A stretch of DNA of 64,000 bases, from the NCBI GenBank assembly GCA_963682055.1, contig OY821746.1, positions 24,556,481 to 24,620,480 of the forward strand, written 5' to 3'. Numbering within the stretch: position 1 is the first letter of the stretch; each line of letters starts with the position of its first letter. This document shows positions 11,760 to 22,689 of this stretch, one piece after another. The position numbers and the translations under genes were made by a program. Under the pieces are notes generated by a model. The model saw only the letters and a program-made list of their open reading frames with translations, searched no databases and was not told the DNA's origin. Origin of the DNA: Primula veris. Lineage: Eukaryota > Streptophyta > Magnoliopsida > Ericales > Primulaceae.

Positions 11760-13446
11760 TCAGAATGACCAGGTTTTTTTACAGAAATTACACAACTTCA
11801 ACCTAAAGTTATTTTTATCCCTAAAGCTATTCAGTTTATTCATGGTTGCAACTTTGGTTGTAACTGAGCTTCCAACCTTCTTTACATAAACCTGAGTTTT
11901 ATTCCTGGTTGCAACTCTGGTTGTAACTGAGCTTCTAACCTTGTGGTCAAAATCATGAGTTTTAGCTTTAGCAACAGCTTCAATAAAAGTAGTTTTTCCT
12001 GTACTTTTACCACCATAGTAACCTAGACCACTGATATCTTTGGAGCCTCTAGAATATGACAGCATGTCATCTAATTTATCTGAAGCAGAAACATTCAGCA
12101 ATTTTATTATCTTTTTAGTTTCAGTAAGTTCAGCCAGTTGTAATTTAAGCTTCTCAGTAAGACTTTTAACCTCATCCTTTAGATCAACATTCAGTTTGCT
12201 TATGATCAAGGATTGTTTACTCAGACATTTATACTTTTCATACAGAACAAGGTATTGCTTAGTAATGTTTTCATCAGAAGGCTCTTCCTCATCACTGCTA
12301 TATGTTTCAAAGGCAGTTGTAACTGGGGTTGAAACCTACTCACAGTCACTTTCATAAGCAGGTTCTTTTTCAGTGATTATTCCCATGAAATTAACAAAAT
12401 TAGAACCATCCTCTTCATCACTGTTACTCTCAGAATCACTATCACTATGAGTGGTTATATAAGCATTTTTGTCTCTTTTTAAAGTGTTTGCACACTCAGC
12501 CTGAATATGACCAAAACCTCTACATTCTCTACACTGAATCTCTTTAGGTTTGTATTCTTTGTTATCCTTCTCTTTGGAATTCCACTTTCCTGTAGAGTTA
12601 TTATTGAACCTAGACTCTGTCTTAAATTGGTTATCCTTTTTCTGAAAGTTTTTTTAGATGAACCAGTATCATCCTCCTTTTTCTTATAAAACTTCTTGTA
12701 CACCTTTTTTGCAAAGAAAGCTAGTTGTTCTTCATCACTTATTTTATCATAGGCATTAGATTCAGATTTCTTAGCTTGAAATGCTATTCCCTTTTTTGGT
12801 CTTTTATGTTTGAAGAACTTCAGTTCATGAGTACTTAGATTTCCTATGAGTTCTTCAAGTTTAAGATTATCTAAGTCAGTTGATTCTTCAATAGCTGTGA
12901 CCTTAATTTCAAACCTTTCTGGGAGTGACCTAAGAGTTTTCTTAACAAGTTTAGCATCACTGTATTTTTCACCTAAGGTTCCAGCTTGATGAGCAATGTG
13001 GCAGATTCTACCATTAAATTGTTCAATGTTTTCATCTTCCTTCATTCTTAAGTTCTCAAATTGGGTAGTTAACTGTTGAAGTTTGAAAGCTTTTACTTTA
13101 GTGGTTCCCTCAAAAGTAACTTGCAAAATATCCCATGCTTCTTTAGCTGTTTCACAATGAGAGATATACCTGAATACGCTGAGAGTTACACCAGCAAAAA
13201 TTAAGTTTATGGTTGTTGAGTTGGCACTTGATTTTCTGTCTTCTTCAGCAGACCATCTATCTTCAGGTAAGAGATTCAGTTCTCCTTCATTATCCATGGT
13301 AGTTGGAGCCTCCCATCCATACATAACAGTCTTCCATGCATGTTCATTCTGCTGTTTGATGAAAGACCTCATTCTAATTTTCCATACTCCATAGTTTACT
13401 CCTCCTTCAACAATGGAGGTTTGTTGAAGGCGTTTCCTTCCCTCAT
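11760..13446 (-). pseudogene. gag of copia element 1, multiply disrupted
   Basis: Capsid-like protein of the retrotransposon. Likely start ATG at 13446-13444 (MREGNAFNKPP), but this frame meets TAA near 13398; the neighbouring frame carries on with NYGVWKIRMRSF, AKEAWDILQ, LQQLTTQFENLRM and LRSLPERFEIKV. A second frame change lies at the A-run near 12648; beyond it is a zinc knuckle CRECRGFGHIQAEC near 12530. An in-frame TAG follows at about 12343, then a lysine/threonine-rich part with a duplicated SSVTT(R/K)VAT unit (11840-11945). A second knuckle CNFC...GHSEIQC near 11770 is split by an extra A in an A-run. The order matches an intact gag with at least four later lesions. Several are in homopolymers and could be assembly errors. 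Confidence 0.8.
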
Positions 13447-13500
13447 TAAGTCCATTGTTACTAGAACACAGGATCCACACTAAGTAAGATCTAGTGTGAA

Positions 13501-13512
13501 GCTCTGATACCA
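13501..13512 (-). other. Primer binding site of copia element 1
   Basis: The minus strand reads TGGTATCAGAGC, complementary to the 3' end of initiator methionine tRNA, two bases (AT) inside the 5' LTR. This is the standard copia primer site and sets the element's orientation. Confidence 0.9.
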
Positions 13513-13514
13513 AT

Positions 13515-14728
13515 TGAAATTCCTATCCGCTGTTCTAGTTGCAGTTTTGCAGTTAGGTTCTAAGTGAGGTTGCAACTACAGTTAGAACACAGTGTATAAA
13601 TGGACAGAACTGTAAAAAGTTAAATGTACGTAAATGAAATCACACGCACATTTAACAACGGAGTTCACCTAACTAGGCTACGTCTCCGGGGCACTTACCC
13701 AGATTATGATATTATAAAAAGCTTACAATATAGGACTCAAGTCTTAACGAAAAACACTTAGACTCCCTCTAGGTTTTTCTGCCTATCTCTATATTGCTCC
13801 TACTCTATAACTATCACTTATAAATCAATGGCATCCCACCATTCTTTTCTTTGTAAAGCTCACGTGTATTCTCTCTAGAAAATAAGTTCTTTATAATTTA
13901 GAACACCCACATTTACAAGCTAAGTTATCAACTATATAGGCAAGTAAAAACAATCTTCAATCTTCAATATCTTTTGATTGCTTTTTGACTTTGTTGATTG
14001 GCTTCAATCTTCCCATGCATTGCGTGATACTTCAGCATTGATTGACTCCAATCATCATTGGTTGATACCTGTTTAATAACCAGCTTGATTGTAGGAGTTA
14101 GCATTGTTCTATAGTTAGGAATCATATAAAAAGATCATATCTTGAAAAGATATCTTTTAGGTATTCATATAAAACATTAACTCCTGATTTTATTCAATCT
14201 TTAAACATATCATACTTAATGATAAGGAACAAAAGATTGACACAAGTGATAAGGATTAGTATAAGAATAGAGATTATAAATTTAAAGGAAACATAACTGA
14301 TCTCTTTATACCTTTTAGGAAATCTTTCCTTACCACTTTGATATTCTCACTTAAACGCATATTAAACTTTTAGAATCATATGAGAATATATCCTGCATGC
14401 TGTAGAGTCAATTAACAATCAATAAATAGCAGCTATGCAGATACACAGAACTAGACAGAATACTGCTGAGTAGCAGGTTGGAACTGTGGTTGCAACTGAG
14501 GTTGCAACTAGTACTTGAAACCTGTTACTACTGACTTAGTAGGTTGCAACTGAGGTTGCAACTGGTACTTGGAACCTGTCACTATTGACTTAGTAGGTTG
14601 CAACTGAGTTTGCAACTGATACTTGAAACCTGTCATTTCTGTCTTAGTTCTTAACAACAGTTAGGATTTATTTAGTGAAAAACCAATAGACAATAAACAA
14701 TATTTAGACCAGAAATCTGGTCCTAACA
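13515..14728 (-). repeat. 5' LTR of copia element 1 (1214 bp)
   Basis: Minus strand TGTTAGGACC...TTTCA, bounded by the CATGT target duplication (14729-14733) and by the primer site. Carries GTTGCAAC singly at 13569-13576 and as a tandem of about 60-bp units at about 14478-14615 in U3, comparable in position to tandem enhancer repeats of other copia LTRs (inference). Confidence 0.92.
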
Positions 14729-14733
14729 CATGT

Positions 14734-15578
14734 CATTCAATATTATGCCCCGTTTGCAGGAAACGTTGGTGAAAAATTGGAAATAGTTGTGACAAAATTT
14801 GTCCTCATTTTTTTCACCTAAAAGTTCTGCTTCTTCAAGGCAGATGATAGAACTACCCAGAATAATTGTCCTTCAGATACCTAACACTTATTTATTTTGT
14901 CACCAAGCTTCGAATGTCTGAGGTCAGATATATTGTTCTATTCAGGTGGGACTTTATGTTGCTTTGTGTCGGGGTTTTATTTACTCTTGTGCCCTCTATT
15001 GATTCATTTATCGTCCTTTGTAACCCTATATTCTCAATTTTCTGATTTTGTACCTTTATGCAAGTTTTCTATTAATTTTGTATTTTTTAATCAAGTTCTA
15101 GATGGAAAACATTTGTTTTTTAGTAGTTCGACTTAAATTCCCCTATATGTTCAAAGTATTACTAAAAAAACAATTGTTGATTTTGTTGGAAGTATAAATG
15201 ATATCGTATATAGGTATTAGAATTACAATATAAATCATGAAATTAATTATATATATATAAAAATTATATTAAAATCAGATTTAAATATATAAGACACTAA
15301 TTTATTATTTTAAAATGGAGTATAATAATAATTCTCTCTGAAAAATTAAAATACCATAACACTTTTCTATAATTATAGAGAATTTATAAAAATAATTATA
15401 TCTTTAAACCAATCATTTTACTTCCATTAATTTATTAAAAAGTAACAATACATAAATATAATATGTATCTGCGATTTGGTTGAATATTAGGTTTCATTAA
15501 AAAGACATTAAAACGTCGTGAACTTTATATATTTTTCTGGAATGCAACTTAATAAAGTTTCAGCTTCATAGTGAAGAC
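14734..15578. other. Intergenic DNA, no gene seen
   Basis: AT-rich flank to the right of copia element 1. Short ORFs here lack composition or similarity suggesting coding. No repeat structure noted. Confidence 0.6.
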
Positions 15579-16077
15579 TAGCCGTGGAAATGGTATAATA
15601 CGGTGAGAATTTTGGTATACCATTACCGTACCTCACATGTATTTTACACTAAATTTCAATACCAGTACCACATTATCGTATACTGCATTTTCGGTATACC
15701 GTAAGTATGGTTATGCTAATGGTATGGTACGGTACATTACCAATTTCGAAAAACAATATACAATTTTATGAAAAATATCTCATTAGCAAAAAAGTTTGAA
15801 GATAATACTTCATTTATGAATAATTGAACAAGATCATAAACATGATCATAATTTGTGCAACTTATTTTGTATCTTAAATGTTAAAAAATATGAATAATTA
15901 TATTTGAATGTGAGTATTCTATATATAAATGGTATATGATACAAATGGTACAATAACATGGTATGAAAAATCGATTACTACCATATGTGTGGTAATACCG
16001 TAACTGCGGTATAAATAATACGGTATGGATGATAATTGCGGTTAGTTGATATATTATGGTCCAAAATTCCACCCCTA
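15579..16077. mobile_element. hAT-like MITE (499 bp)
   Basis: Ends are TAGCCGTGGAAAT... and, on the other strand, TAGGGGTGGAATTTTGG, imperfect terminal inverted repeats typical of plant hAT MITEs. Flanks GTGAAGAC and GCGAAAGAC look like a degraded 8-bp target duplication. The interior has many GGTATACC/ACGGTA words and no ORF. Confidence 0.65.
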
Positions 16078-16245
16078 GCGAAAGACTACAGAATATGGCT
16101 TAATACAAGTTTATATAACTGATTGGGCATAAAATATCCATCGAGCAACCCCATTTGGTTTGACGATGATTCCCCTCAGAATAACATAAACATCAAACAT
16201 TATAAAATGTAGTAATGAAAAAGTGAACAAGAAACTATCAGTGAT

Positions 16246-18675
16246 TTACTGCGCTTCAACTTGGACAACACCTTGCTCTTCATATGTATTTGGACTATCA
16301 CGTACGACTTTGGCAAGTAGCTTTTTGTCATGCACTATTTTCTTACGTAGGCTATTAGCCTCATAAACTAATTTCCCCAATAATATGAGATAAATTAATC
16401 CAAACATAATGCTGAAGTAAGCTATAGCAATATTATTGCTGAACAATGGCGTGAGAAAACTTTTTTTTATAAGTCCCGCGTTCCCTTTCATGGAACCAAA
16501 GACTCTTCCCCGGGGTGATTGCGGATATAGAACAGGCAAAAGTAGATGCCATAGTAAGTAGAGTAAAGCAACTAACCGGCACTAAACATATCACCATAAC
16601 TAATTTGGGAATTTGAGATGCGCAAGAGAGAAGTATCATCAAGCTTGCTGACAAGAGGAATGTCATCGAGTTTCCAAATAAGATATAAGAGTACAATTGA
16701 GGGCTAAGGGTAGCCATTATAGCTTCTCCAGCTTTGTGGTTGTCTAGATTTTCCTGCCAAAAGCCACCTGGAGGGTTTACTGCTGCTTGAAACGAGGTTG
16801 CCACGATAACAGAAGCTGCAACCATTAATACATCTCTCCTTTCTAGCCATTCATAGGTCCCAACCTGTGTTCCTCTTCTACCGAAAGCTCTTAAAATTAT
16901 ATTTTCAATAGACTGAAGTTCCTCAAGTTCTGCATCTTTTGTTGTTGTCTTTAACATGAATAGTATGTCTAATGCTGTTTTACCAAGTAGATTTTTTGCA
17001 TTCACTTCAATTCGACTGTAGCAAAGTACAAATTCTATCACCTAAAACATTAAACAATGACTTCAGCATTAAGCATATCATATGTCAAGTACTAGAATCA
17101 CAAGTTTCATGTATCGAAGCTTCAACAATGCCTACCGAAAGATTAAACATAAACTAATGCTGCCTCGAGTTACTAGCAAATCTTGAAACCATGTTTTTGA
17201 GTTGCTCATTATGTAGAAATCTGGGTAGATAGTCAGCTTATAATTGTAAATTTTATTTATTTTGGAAGCCGAAACATAGTTTTTGAGGAACATGATCGTA
17301 ATTTAATGTTGATATTGATTATAAGTTTTGTTCTTTTCAATCCTTACTTTTTTGTAGAGTGGTCGTTGTCTTGAATCCCTGCACTGAAAACATTTTTATT
17401 TCTTTCATGAAAAGATAACTAGACTTGGAAATTACAGTACTACATTTTCTTGTTGAATCTCACAGTCTTTTAATTTACTGCATAACATTCGAGAATCAAA
17501 CTGAATTTTTGCTTGAGCAGATAGTTTTTTTCCAGATTAATAAGGACCATTGTAATTAAGATTTTGGACGTTTCTTCAAGTATTATGTGTTGTGGGTCAA
17601 CCGCCTTGCCTAACACATCTATAAGCAATAATCACAACGGAATATAGAAATTATAAACTAACAATAACATAAATAGATATGCGGACACATTAATTAATAA
17701 ACTGCGGATATACAAACGACGTGAAAGTTTTTAACGAGACCCACCCTTAGTATGACTAGTCCCCGGTAGCGTTGCAACAGGCCTTTGTATCAATAGCCAC
17801 CTAGATTATTACGCAAACGTAGTCTCCAAGAACCGTTTCAAAAAACTACATGTATATAAATTTTAGACCTCTCAATGTTAGGCTAAACTACAGTCTAAAT
17901 AAGCAGGGTAAAGTCATTTATTAGACTTAATTAAAAATTCATAACCACGTACGTCCCTTATTGTTTGTTCATCAATTAGAGAAGCTTAAAATTGAACCCA
18001 ACATCACTTTGCTTATAAGTTTGTCTAAGTTACTGATTTCGTGTTAATACTTATTTTGGTAGCTAATTATAATATAGATAATAATTATCCTCATCACGGA
18101 CGCACCTGTAATTGTTTTATGTAGACTGCCATATGTAATATGGTGTTGCCACAATCATCCTTGGCATTAATAAATTCCTTGTCTTTAATGGTAGCTAGCA
18201 GGAGCTCTAGAACTGCAAACTGATGGTGCTTTACACAGAGATGCAAAATAGTTTCATCTCGGTCCATCCTCATCCGAGCCACGTTTAAGTTGCCTTGAAG
18301 CAATTCTTTCACTACTTGGACCTTTCCGTTTATGGCAGCAACATGGAGAGGAGCATGACCATTTTGGTCACGGGTAAGACAAATGTTAGATCCTAACTTG
18401 ATCAAAAACAAATTCACAACATCAATGTGGCCTTTAGCAGCTGCAATATGAAGAGCCGACCTATTTTGTGAATCTAAAACTTGTGCAAGTTCCAAATTCA
18501 GACGCAACAGTTCCGCCACAAAACTAGCATGGCTATGTGATGCCGCTACATGAAGAGGACTCCAACTAAAGCACCCAGCAACAATTTTTTCTAGAATAAA
18601 CCTATCATTGCTTATTATGAGACGCAACTCATCTAGATTCCCCTGAGTTGCTGCGTCAAAAAGTTTATTCTCCAT
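16246..18675 (-). CDS. Ankyrin-repeat membrane protein with PGG domain (two exons, frameshift near the end)
   Basis: Exon 1 is 18675-18106 (190 codons, donor CAG|GTGCGT); exon 2 runs from 17041 (acceptor TTAG|GTGATA) toward the stop at 16246. Exon 1 begins MENKLFDAATQGN and holds about five ankyrin repeats (SPLHVAASHSH, SALHIAAAKGH, APLHVAAINGK, TILHLCVKHHQ, TILHMAVYIKQ). Exon 2 carries the PGG motif (AAVNPPGGFWQEN) and three to four membrane segments, as in the BDA1/ITN1-type family linked to plant defence and salt responses. Expected length is about 450 residues. The frame changes at a run of eight A (16461-16468): the main frame stops at 16433, while the last membrane helix (AIAYFSIMFGLIYLILLGKL) and the tail are in the next frame. 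This is a real 1-bp indel or an assembly error. The 1.06 kb intron has no other gene. Confidence 0.85.
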
Positions 18676-19315
18676 TTTATTTGGTGTTTCTTTAGGTAGT
18701 TGTCAAGGTAAAATACGTTTGAAGAATTTAAGGGTATAAGGAATTTATCATGTAGGGTATCATCAACCTCACTCCCTAGCTTTGACTTTATTTTTAGGTC
18801 ATTTTTTATGTTCGCAAATTGTCGGTGTTATTTGTCAACTATGTAAGGGTTTAAATGTGTACAAATTAACTTTTCTTCGAGATTTACAAAATTTATTGTT
18901 GCTATAGAAACGTAAAAAAATAAGAGTATGACAACATAAAATGTATATCTAACGACACTCATTTTATCATTAGTATCACGACACTCAATTTTCCTTCCGA
19001 GTACAACATGACTTTTTATCTCGTGACATTTTCCTATAATGTTTAAAATGGTGTACATTACTTTTGTTCACCAAAATTTTAAATATTAATGTAGTAAAAT
19101 ATACATGTTATGCATTTTTCAATTAAGGTTCATTTTAAATAAGTTCTATAATTCTCTAGAGTCATTTTATATCTTATCGATACTCCGTACATGACTCTTT
19201 TTATAATAAATAAAAATAAAAGAATTGGTAGTCGAACTATAATGGGTTCACAGTCATTAATTCCGCCTAAATTTGCGGGAGGAGTTGACCTTTAGCAACT
19301 TGACCGTATTATATA
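18600..19315. repeat. Segmental duplication, copy A (5' end and upstream region of the ankyrin gene)
   Basis: The first about 75 bp of the ankyrin coding region and about 650 bp upstream are similar throughout to 19590-20881 in the same order and orientation, for example the blocks around GGTGTTTCTTTAGGTAGT and GCAACTTGACCGTATTATA. Confidence 0.8.
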
Positions 19316-19595
19316 TACGATGCCGTTGTGTTTTATAAATATATATAAACAAGCACAAATCTGAAAATGCAAAAAGTGATGAAAAAACATATATGAATTT
19401 TTTTGTTTTGTTATGTTGCCAAATTGAATGTGTCTAAATTTTAACAACAGTTTAACAACAAATTATGTTAGTAAACTGTTACTAAAATTTAGTCATAACC
19501 ATTTTATAAATTTAACTTAAAAAATTTTATGATAGTAAACTGAATTTTTTTTTTTTTATGAAAATATGCAGGGCCATGTGATGCGGGTACATAAC

Positions 19596-19665
19596 CCTAT
19601 CATTGCTTATTAATTATGAGACGCAACTCATCTAGATTCCCCTGAGTTGTTGTGTCAAAAAGTTA
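19596..19665 (-). pseudogene. Ankyrin gene 5' fragment
   Basis: Matches codons about 1-25 of the ankyrin gene at 18600-18675 (GAGACGCAACTCATCTAGAT shared) but without the start codon and without the rest of the gene. Confidence 0.7.
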
Positions 19666-19998
19666 TTTTATTTGGTGTTTCTTTAGGTAGTGGTCAAGGG
19701 AAAATGATTTTGAAGAAATTAAGGGTAGAACCGTAAGACTTTATCATGTAGTAGTATTTATCAGCCTCACTTCCCCTTTGCCTTCATTTTTTAGGTCATT
19801 TTTTATATGTGCAAATTGTCAAGTGTTATTTGTCAACAATGTGAGGGTTTACTTCGTAAAATGTGTAGAGTACTAATTTAATTTTCTTCCAACTGCGTGT
19901 GAGTGTTATCAGTGATTAAAAATTCCGTTCAGATTTGGAGATCTAAAAAATTTCTTGTTGCTATATATATACACGTAAGAGTAATCCTCCGTAATATA

Positions 19999-20252
19999 GG
20001 TGATGCTACGCACAACTTGCACATAACTCCCACACTCTAACTCTCACACTCTCTAATTAATGAAATATATATATATTCCTTCAAATGTACATAAAACACA
20101 ATCTATAATTTGATAAACCAAAATATAAATATTCAACATAATAAAAACCCAACCTACTAAAAACTCAAATAAAAATATAGTAAAACCCTAGTTGAAACTG
20201 CCCTAAATTTAAATATTAATTAAAAATAAGAAAAATTATTAAATCTGGTATT

Positions 20253-20288
<36 letters not shown>

Positions 20289-20430
20289 CTCACACACTCC
20301 ATACATGTATATTTGGAGGGATAAAAATGTATTTTTTAACAAAAATATATTATTATACATATAAAGGAGTGTGCAATGCATGTAAGAAAGTGTGTAAGGG
20401 AGTGACAAATTTGTGTGAATATCTTTTTCC
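19999..20430. mobile_element. Mutator-type MITE with a 10-bp target duplication
   Basis: Flanked by a perfect direct repeat CCGTAATATA (19989-19998 and 20431-20440). Ends are GGTGATGCTACGCACAAC and, on the other strand, GGAAAAAGATATTCACAC, followed on both sides by CTCCC...ACAC words, an imperfect terminal inverted repeat. A TA microsatellite lies inside (about 20255-20287). Length 432 bp, no ORF. A 9-10 bp duplication points to the Mutator superfamily. Confidence 0.8.
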
Positions 20431-20881
20431 CCGTAATATATCAACACAATTGCTATATTTCACAACACCCATTTTACTATAAAGTCTAAGGACACTCAAG
20501 TTTCCAACTATAGTGACATAGTAGCTTTTTATTGTATATTCTCTTACAATGTTTATAATGGTGTGCATTACTTCGGTTGACAAAATTTTAAAAATTATAG
20601 TAGTAAGAGACATGTTGTCTATTTGGCGGAAAATATTTCATTTAAGTTGGTTCTATAATTCTCGGAAGTCATTTATATCTTATCAATACTTCGTGCATGG
20701 TTTTTTTTTTTTATAAAAAAAGAAAAGAAAAGAATTGAGAGTCCTATAGATTAACTTTCATGGGTTCACATCATTAATTCCACCTAAATTTCTTAAGTAA
20801 TTTTTTTGGCAATTCCACTTATAAAATATTTAGAACTTCAGGAGGAGTTGGCCTTTAAGCAACTTGACCGTATTATAAATT

Positions 20882-21725
20882 GTCCATTTTTATCATCAAT
20901 TATCTTATTGTCACTTAAAAGTATAATACACATGCCCTTCAACTCTTTTGATAATAAAAATGATGGATAATTAAAAATTGGTTTATAAAAACAAAACTAT
21001 TTAATCATTAGTCACCCTATAAAAATTAATTAAGTATCAGTCAATTATTCGAAAAACTAATTACAGATTGGTCCACCACCTAATTACCCAATAAAAACAA
21101 AAATAAAATCGAAAAAATAGGAAAAACTCTAAAATTTTAAAAAAAGGCACATTAAATAATCATGAATAAATCGCTCGATAATTGGAACACAAGTTATTAA
21201 CAAACTGTTTGTTTCAATAGACACATTAAAAAGGAAATCCAAAACAAGTGTCACTGTCCAAACTATATTTAAACGACATAAGTTGATCACTTAAAGAAAA
21301 AAAAAAAACTAGAATTGAATTATTCGACAATTTGTTAAAATATTCCAAATTTGAGTGAATGCTAGCCCTTCGATCAAGACATAAATCGAAGGTTGTCACT
21401 GAGCAAATTTGGGTTGCGTTAATAAGATTTCACCAAGATAGTCCCAACAAATATATAGCAATCGAGGGAAAATTAGTTCGTCATTTTTTATCCTATCATG
21501 TCAAAAATTAAAACAATCAAAACATAGTATTTCAATTTTGACACATCATTAGAATCCATTGGTCAGATAAAATCAAAATATGTTTAAACTTCATTTTGGA
21601 TAAGGGAAATCCGAAAAGCAAAATAACAAGTAAAAATTGACAACTATGAAGTAAACACACATCACACACACGGATCATAATTTAAGAACAACTCTTGAAA
21701 CAAAAGGAACGAACTAAAGTTTAAG
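20882..21725. other. Intergenic DNA, no gene seen
   Basis: AT-rich, without ORFs or clear transposon ends that I could recognise. Confidence 0.6.
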
Positions 21726-21726
21726 A

Positions 21727-21956
21727 AAAAGTGTTCAGTCATTTAAATTTGCGACATAGTTAGAAAGGTCCAGATCGGAGGGCAAACTGAGCTCAATGAT
21801 TTGCCACTATAACGAGGCTTCACGCTTTTGTCCTCTAAATTGTAGACTCCCCATGTTCTTTCCACATCCCTCCGGCATGATCGGGTTACGATAGTACACC
21901 TCAAAGCAATCATCGGTGAAAAAAAGTGCTTAGTCATTTAAATTTGCGACATAGTT
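21727..21956. repeat. Pair of 37-bp direct repeats around a gene relic, then a 30-bp tandem
   Basis: AGTCATTTAAATTTGCGACA with flanking bases occurs at about 21728 and about 21918, 190 bp apart, bracketing the DUF295-like fragment. Just downstream (21960-22019) a 30-bp unit containing GAGAGGAATATTTGTTAAT is tandemly duplicated. Confidence 0.75.
21743..21930 (-). pseudogene. Fragment resembling the DUF295 / F-box-associated C-terminal domain
   Basis: On the minus strand one frame reads FFTDDCFEVYY...GCGKNMG and, after a one-base shift, another continues GVYNLEDKSVKPRYSGKSLS...CPPIW. The sequence FTDD followed by (D/N)MGVYNLED is the usual C-terminal signature of plant DUF295 (KIB-type beta-propeller, often in F-box proteins). 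Only about 60 codons remain, frameshifted, with no upstream part. Assignment rests on remembered motifs. Confidence 0.5.
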
Positions 21957-22019
21957 ATATAAATAGATTGAGAGGAATATTTGTTAATATAAATAGACTG
22001 AGAGGAATATTTGTTAATC

Positions 22020-22689
22020 ACTTTTGACTACGTAAAACTCGTATTATTTAAGTATGCATGGACTGAATTTGAATGAAACTCATACTTTGGGCATAAATTT
22101 CTGTAACTCCTTATAATTCCAACTATAACTGTTATTGCACTTCTTTTTGGATAGGTGACAAAGCCAGTCCTATAAAGGGACAAAGTCATACTATAAGGGG
22201 GGAAATTTACTGTTTATTTATGCACAAATCCGTCTCGAGCATTTTGAAGGCTCAAATAAATTTAAAAAAAAAACGCCCTTGTGTGTATTTCTTTTCTTGT
22301 TAGTTTTTTTTAGAAATGACCAACATAAGATATCTCACCATGAATAAGTGTTGAAGGTGCAAGTTTAACTGTTTGGCTAGAGGAAACTGTAAAATAAAAA
22401 AGTAGCAGGAGTGTGACATGTTTTAATTGTATGAGCTCCGGTAGCATTGTGGTGTTTGTGTGCTTGTTTCCCACTCGTTGTAAGGTGCGGGCCGGTCTAA
22501 AGGGGTTACCAACAGTTCGAGTGGACTGGGCAACCCAACCAATAGGCAAATAATTTTCAAAATAAAATAAAATTTATATTATGTTTTTTTGAGATTTTAT
22601 TTGAATGGGCAAAACAATTATTTTTTCACTTGGTAACCCCCGATTTTTTTTTCTTGGGCCAGCTCTGGTAAAGTGTTGGTTATAAGTTC
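22020..22689. other. Intergenic DNA, no gene seen
   Basis: Contains short ORFs without coding character and GC-richer scraps (about 22440-22550) that may be old transposon remains. Confidence 0.5.

Larger units (their letters stand above)
2989..14728 (-). mobile_element. Ty1/copia LTR retrotransposon 1 (11.7 kb, defective, with an extra ORF)
   Basis: On the minus strand the order is 5' LTR (14728-13515), tRNA-iMet-type primer site, gag, protease-integrase-RT-RNaseH, an extra ORF, then the 3' LTR (4145-2989). Flanks carry the 5-bp duplication CATGT. Domain order (integrase before RT) makes it copia. LTRs longer than 1 kb, large size and an additional ORF after pol resemble the SIRE/Maximus lineage (inference). 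The LTRs differ at only four of 1157 aligned positions that I could find and have no length difference, so insertion is recent, yet gag, pol and the third ORF all contain frameshifts or stops. The 3' end is damaged: the first 57 bp of U3 and the expected polypurine tract are missing from the left LTR. Confidence 0.92.
19590..20881. repeat. Segmental duplication, copy B (split by a MITE)
   Basis: Second copy of 18600-19315. The ankyrin start region at 19596-19680 has lost the ATG (a 7-base deletion) and only about 25 codons remain, so it is a dead fragment. A 432-bp MITE interrupts it at 19999-20430. The two copies differ by many substitutions and small indels. Confidence 0.8.

Noticed and set aside
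13501..13512. tRNA-like 12-mer (also at 62970-62981)
   Set aside because: Not tRNA genes; they are primer binding sites next to LTRs. No cloverleaf is present.
17590..17950. Possible solo-LTR or insertion in the ankyrin intron (slightly GC-richer)
   Set aside because: No terminal TG...CA pair with target duplication and no second copy in the window.
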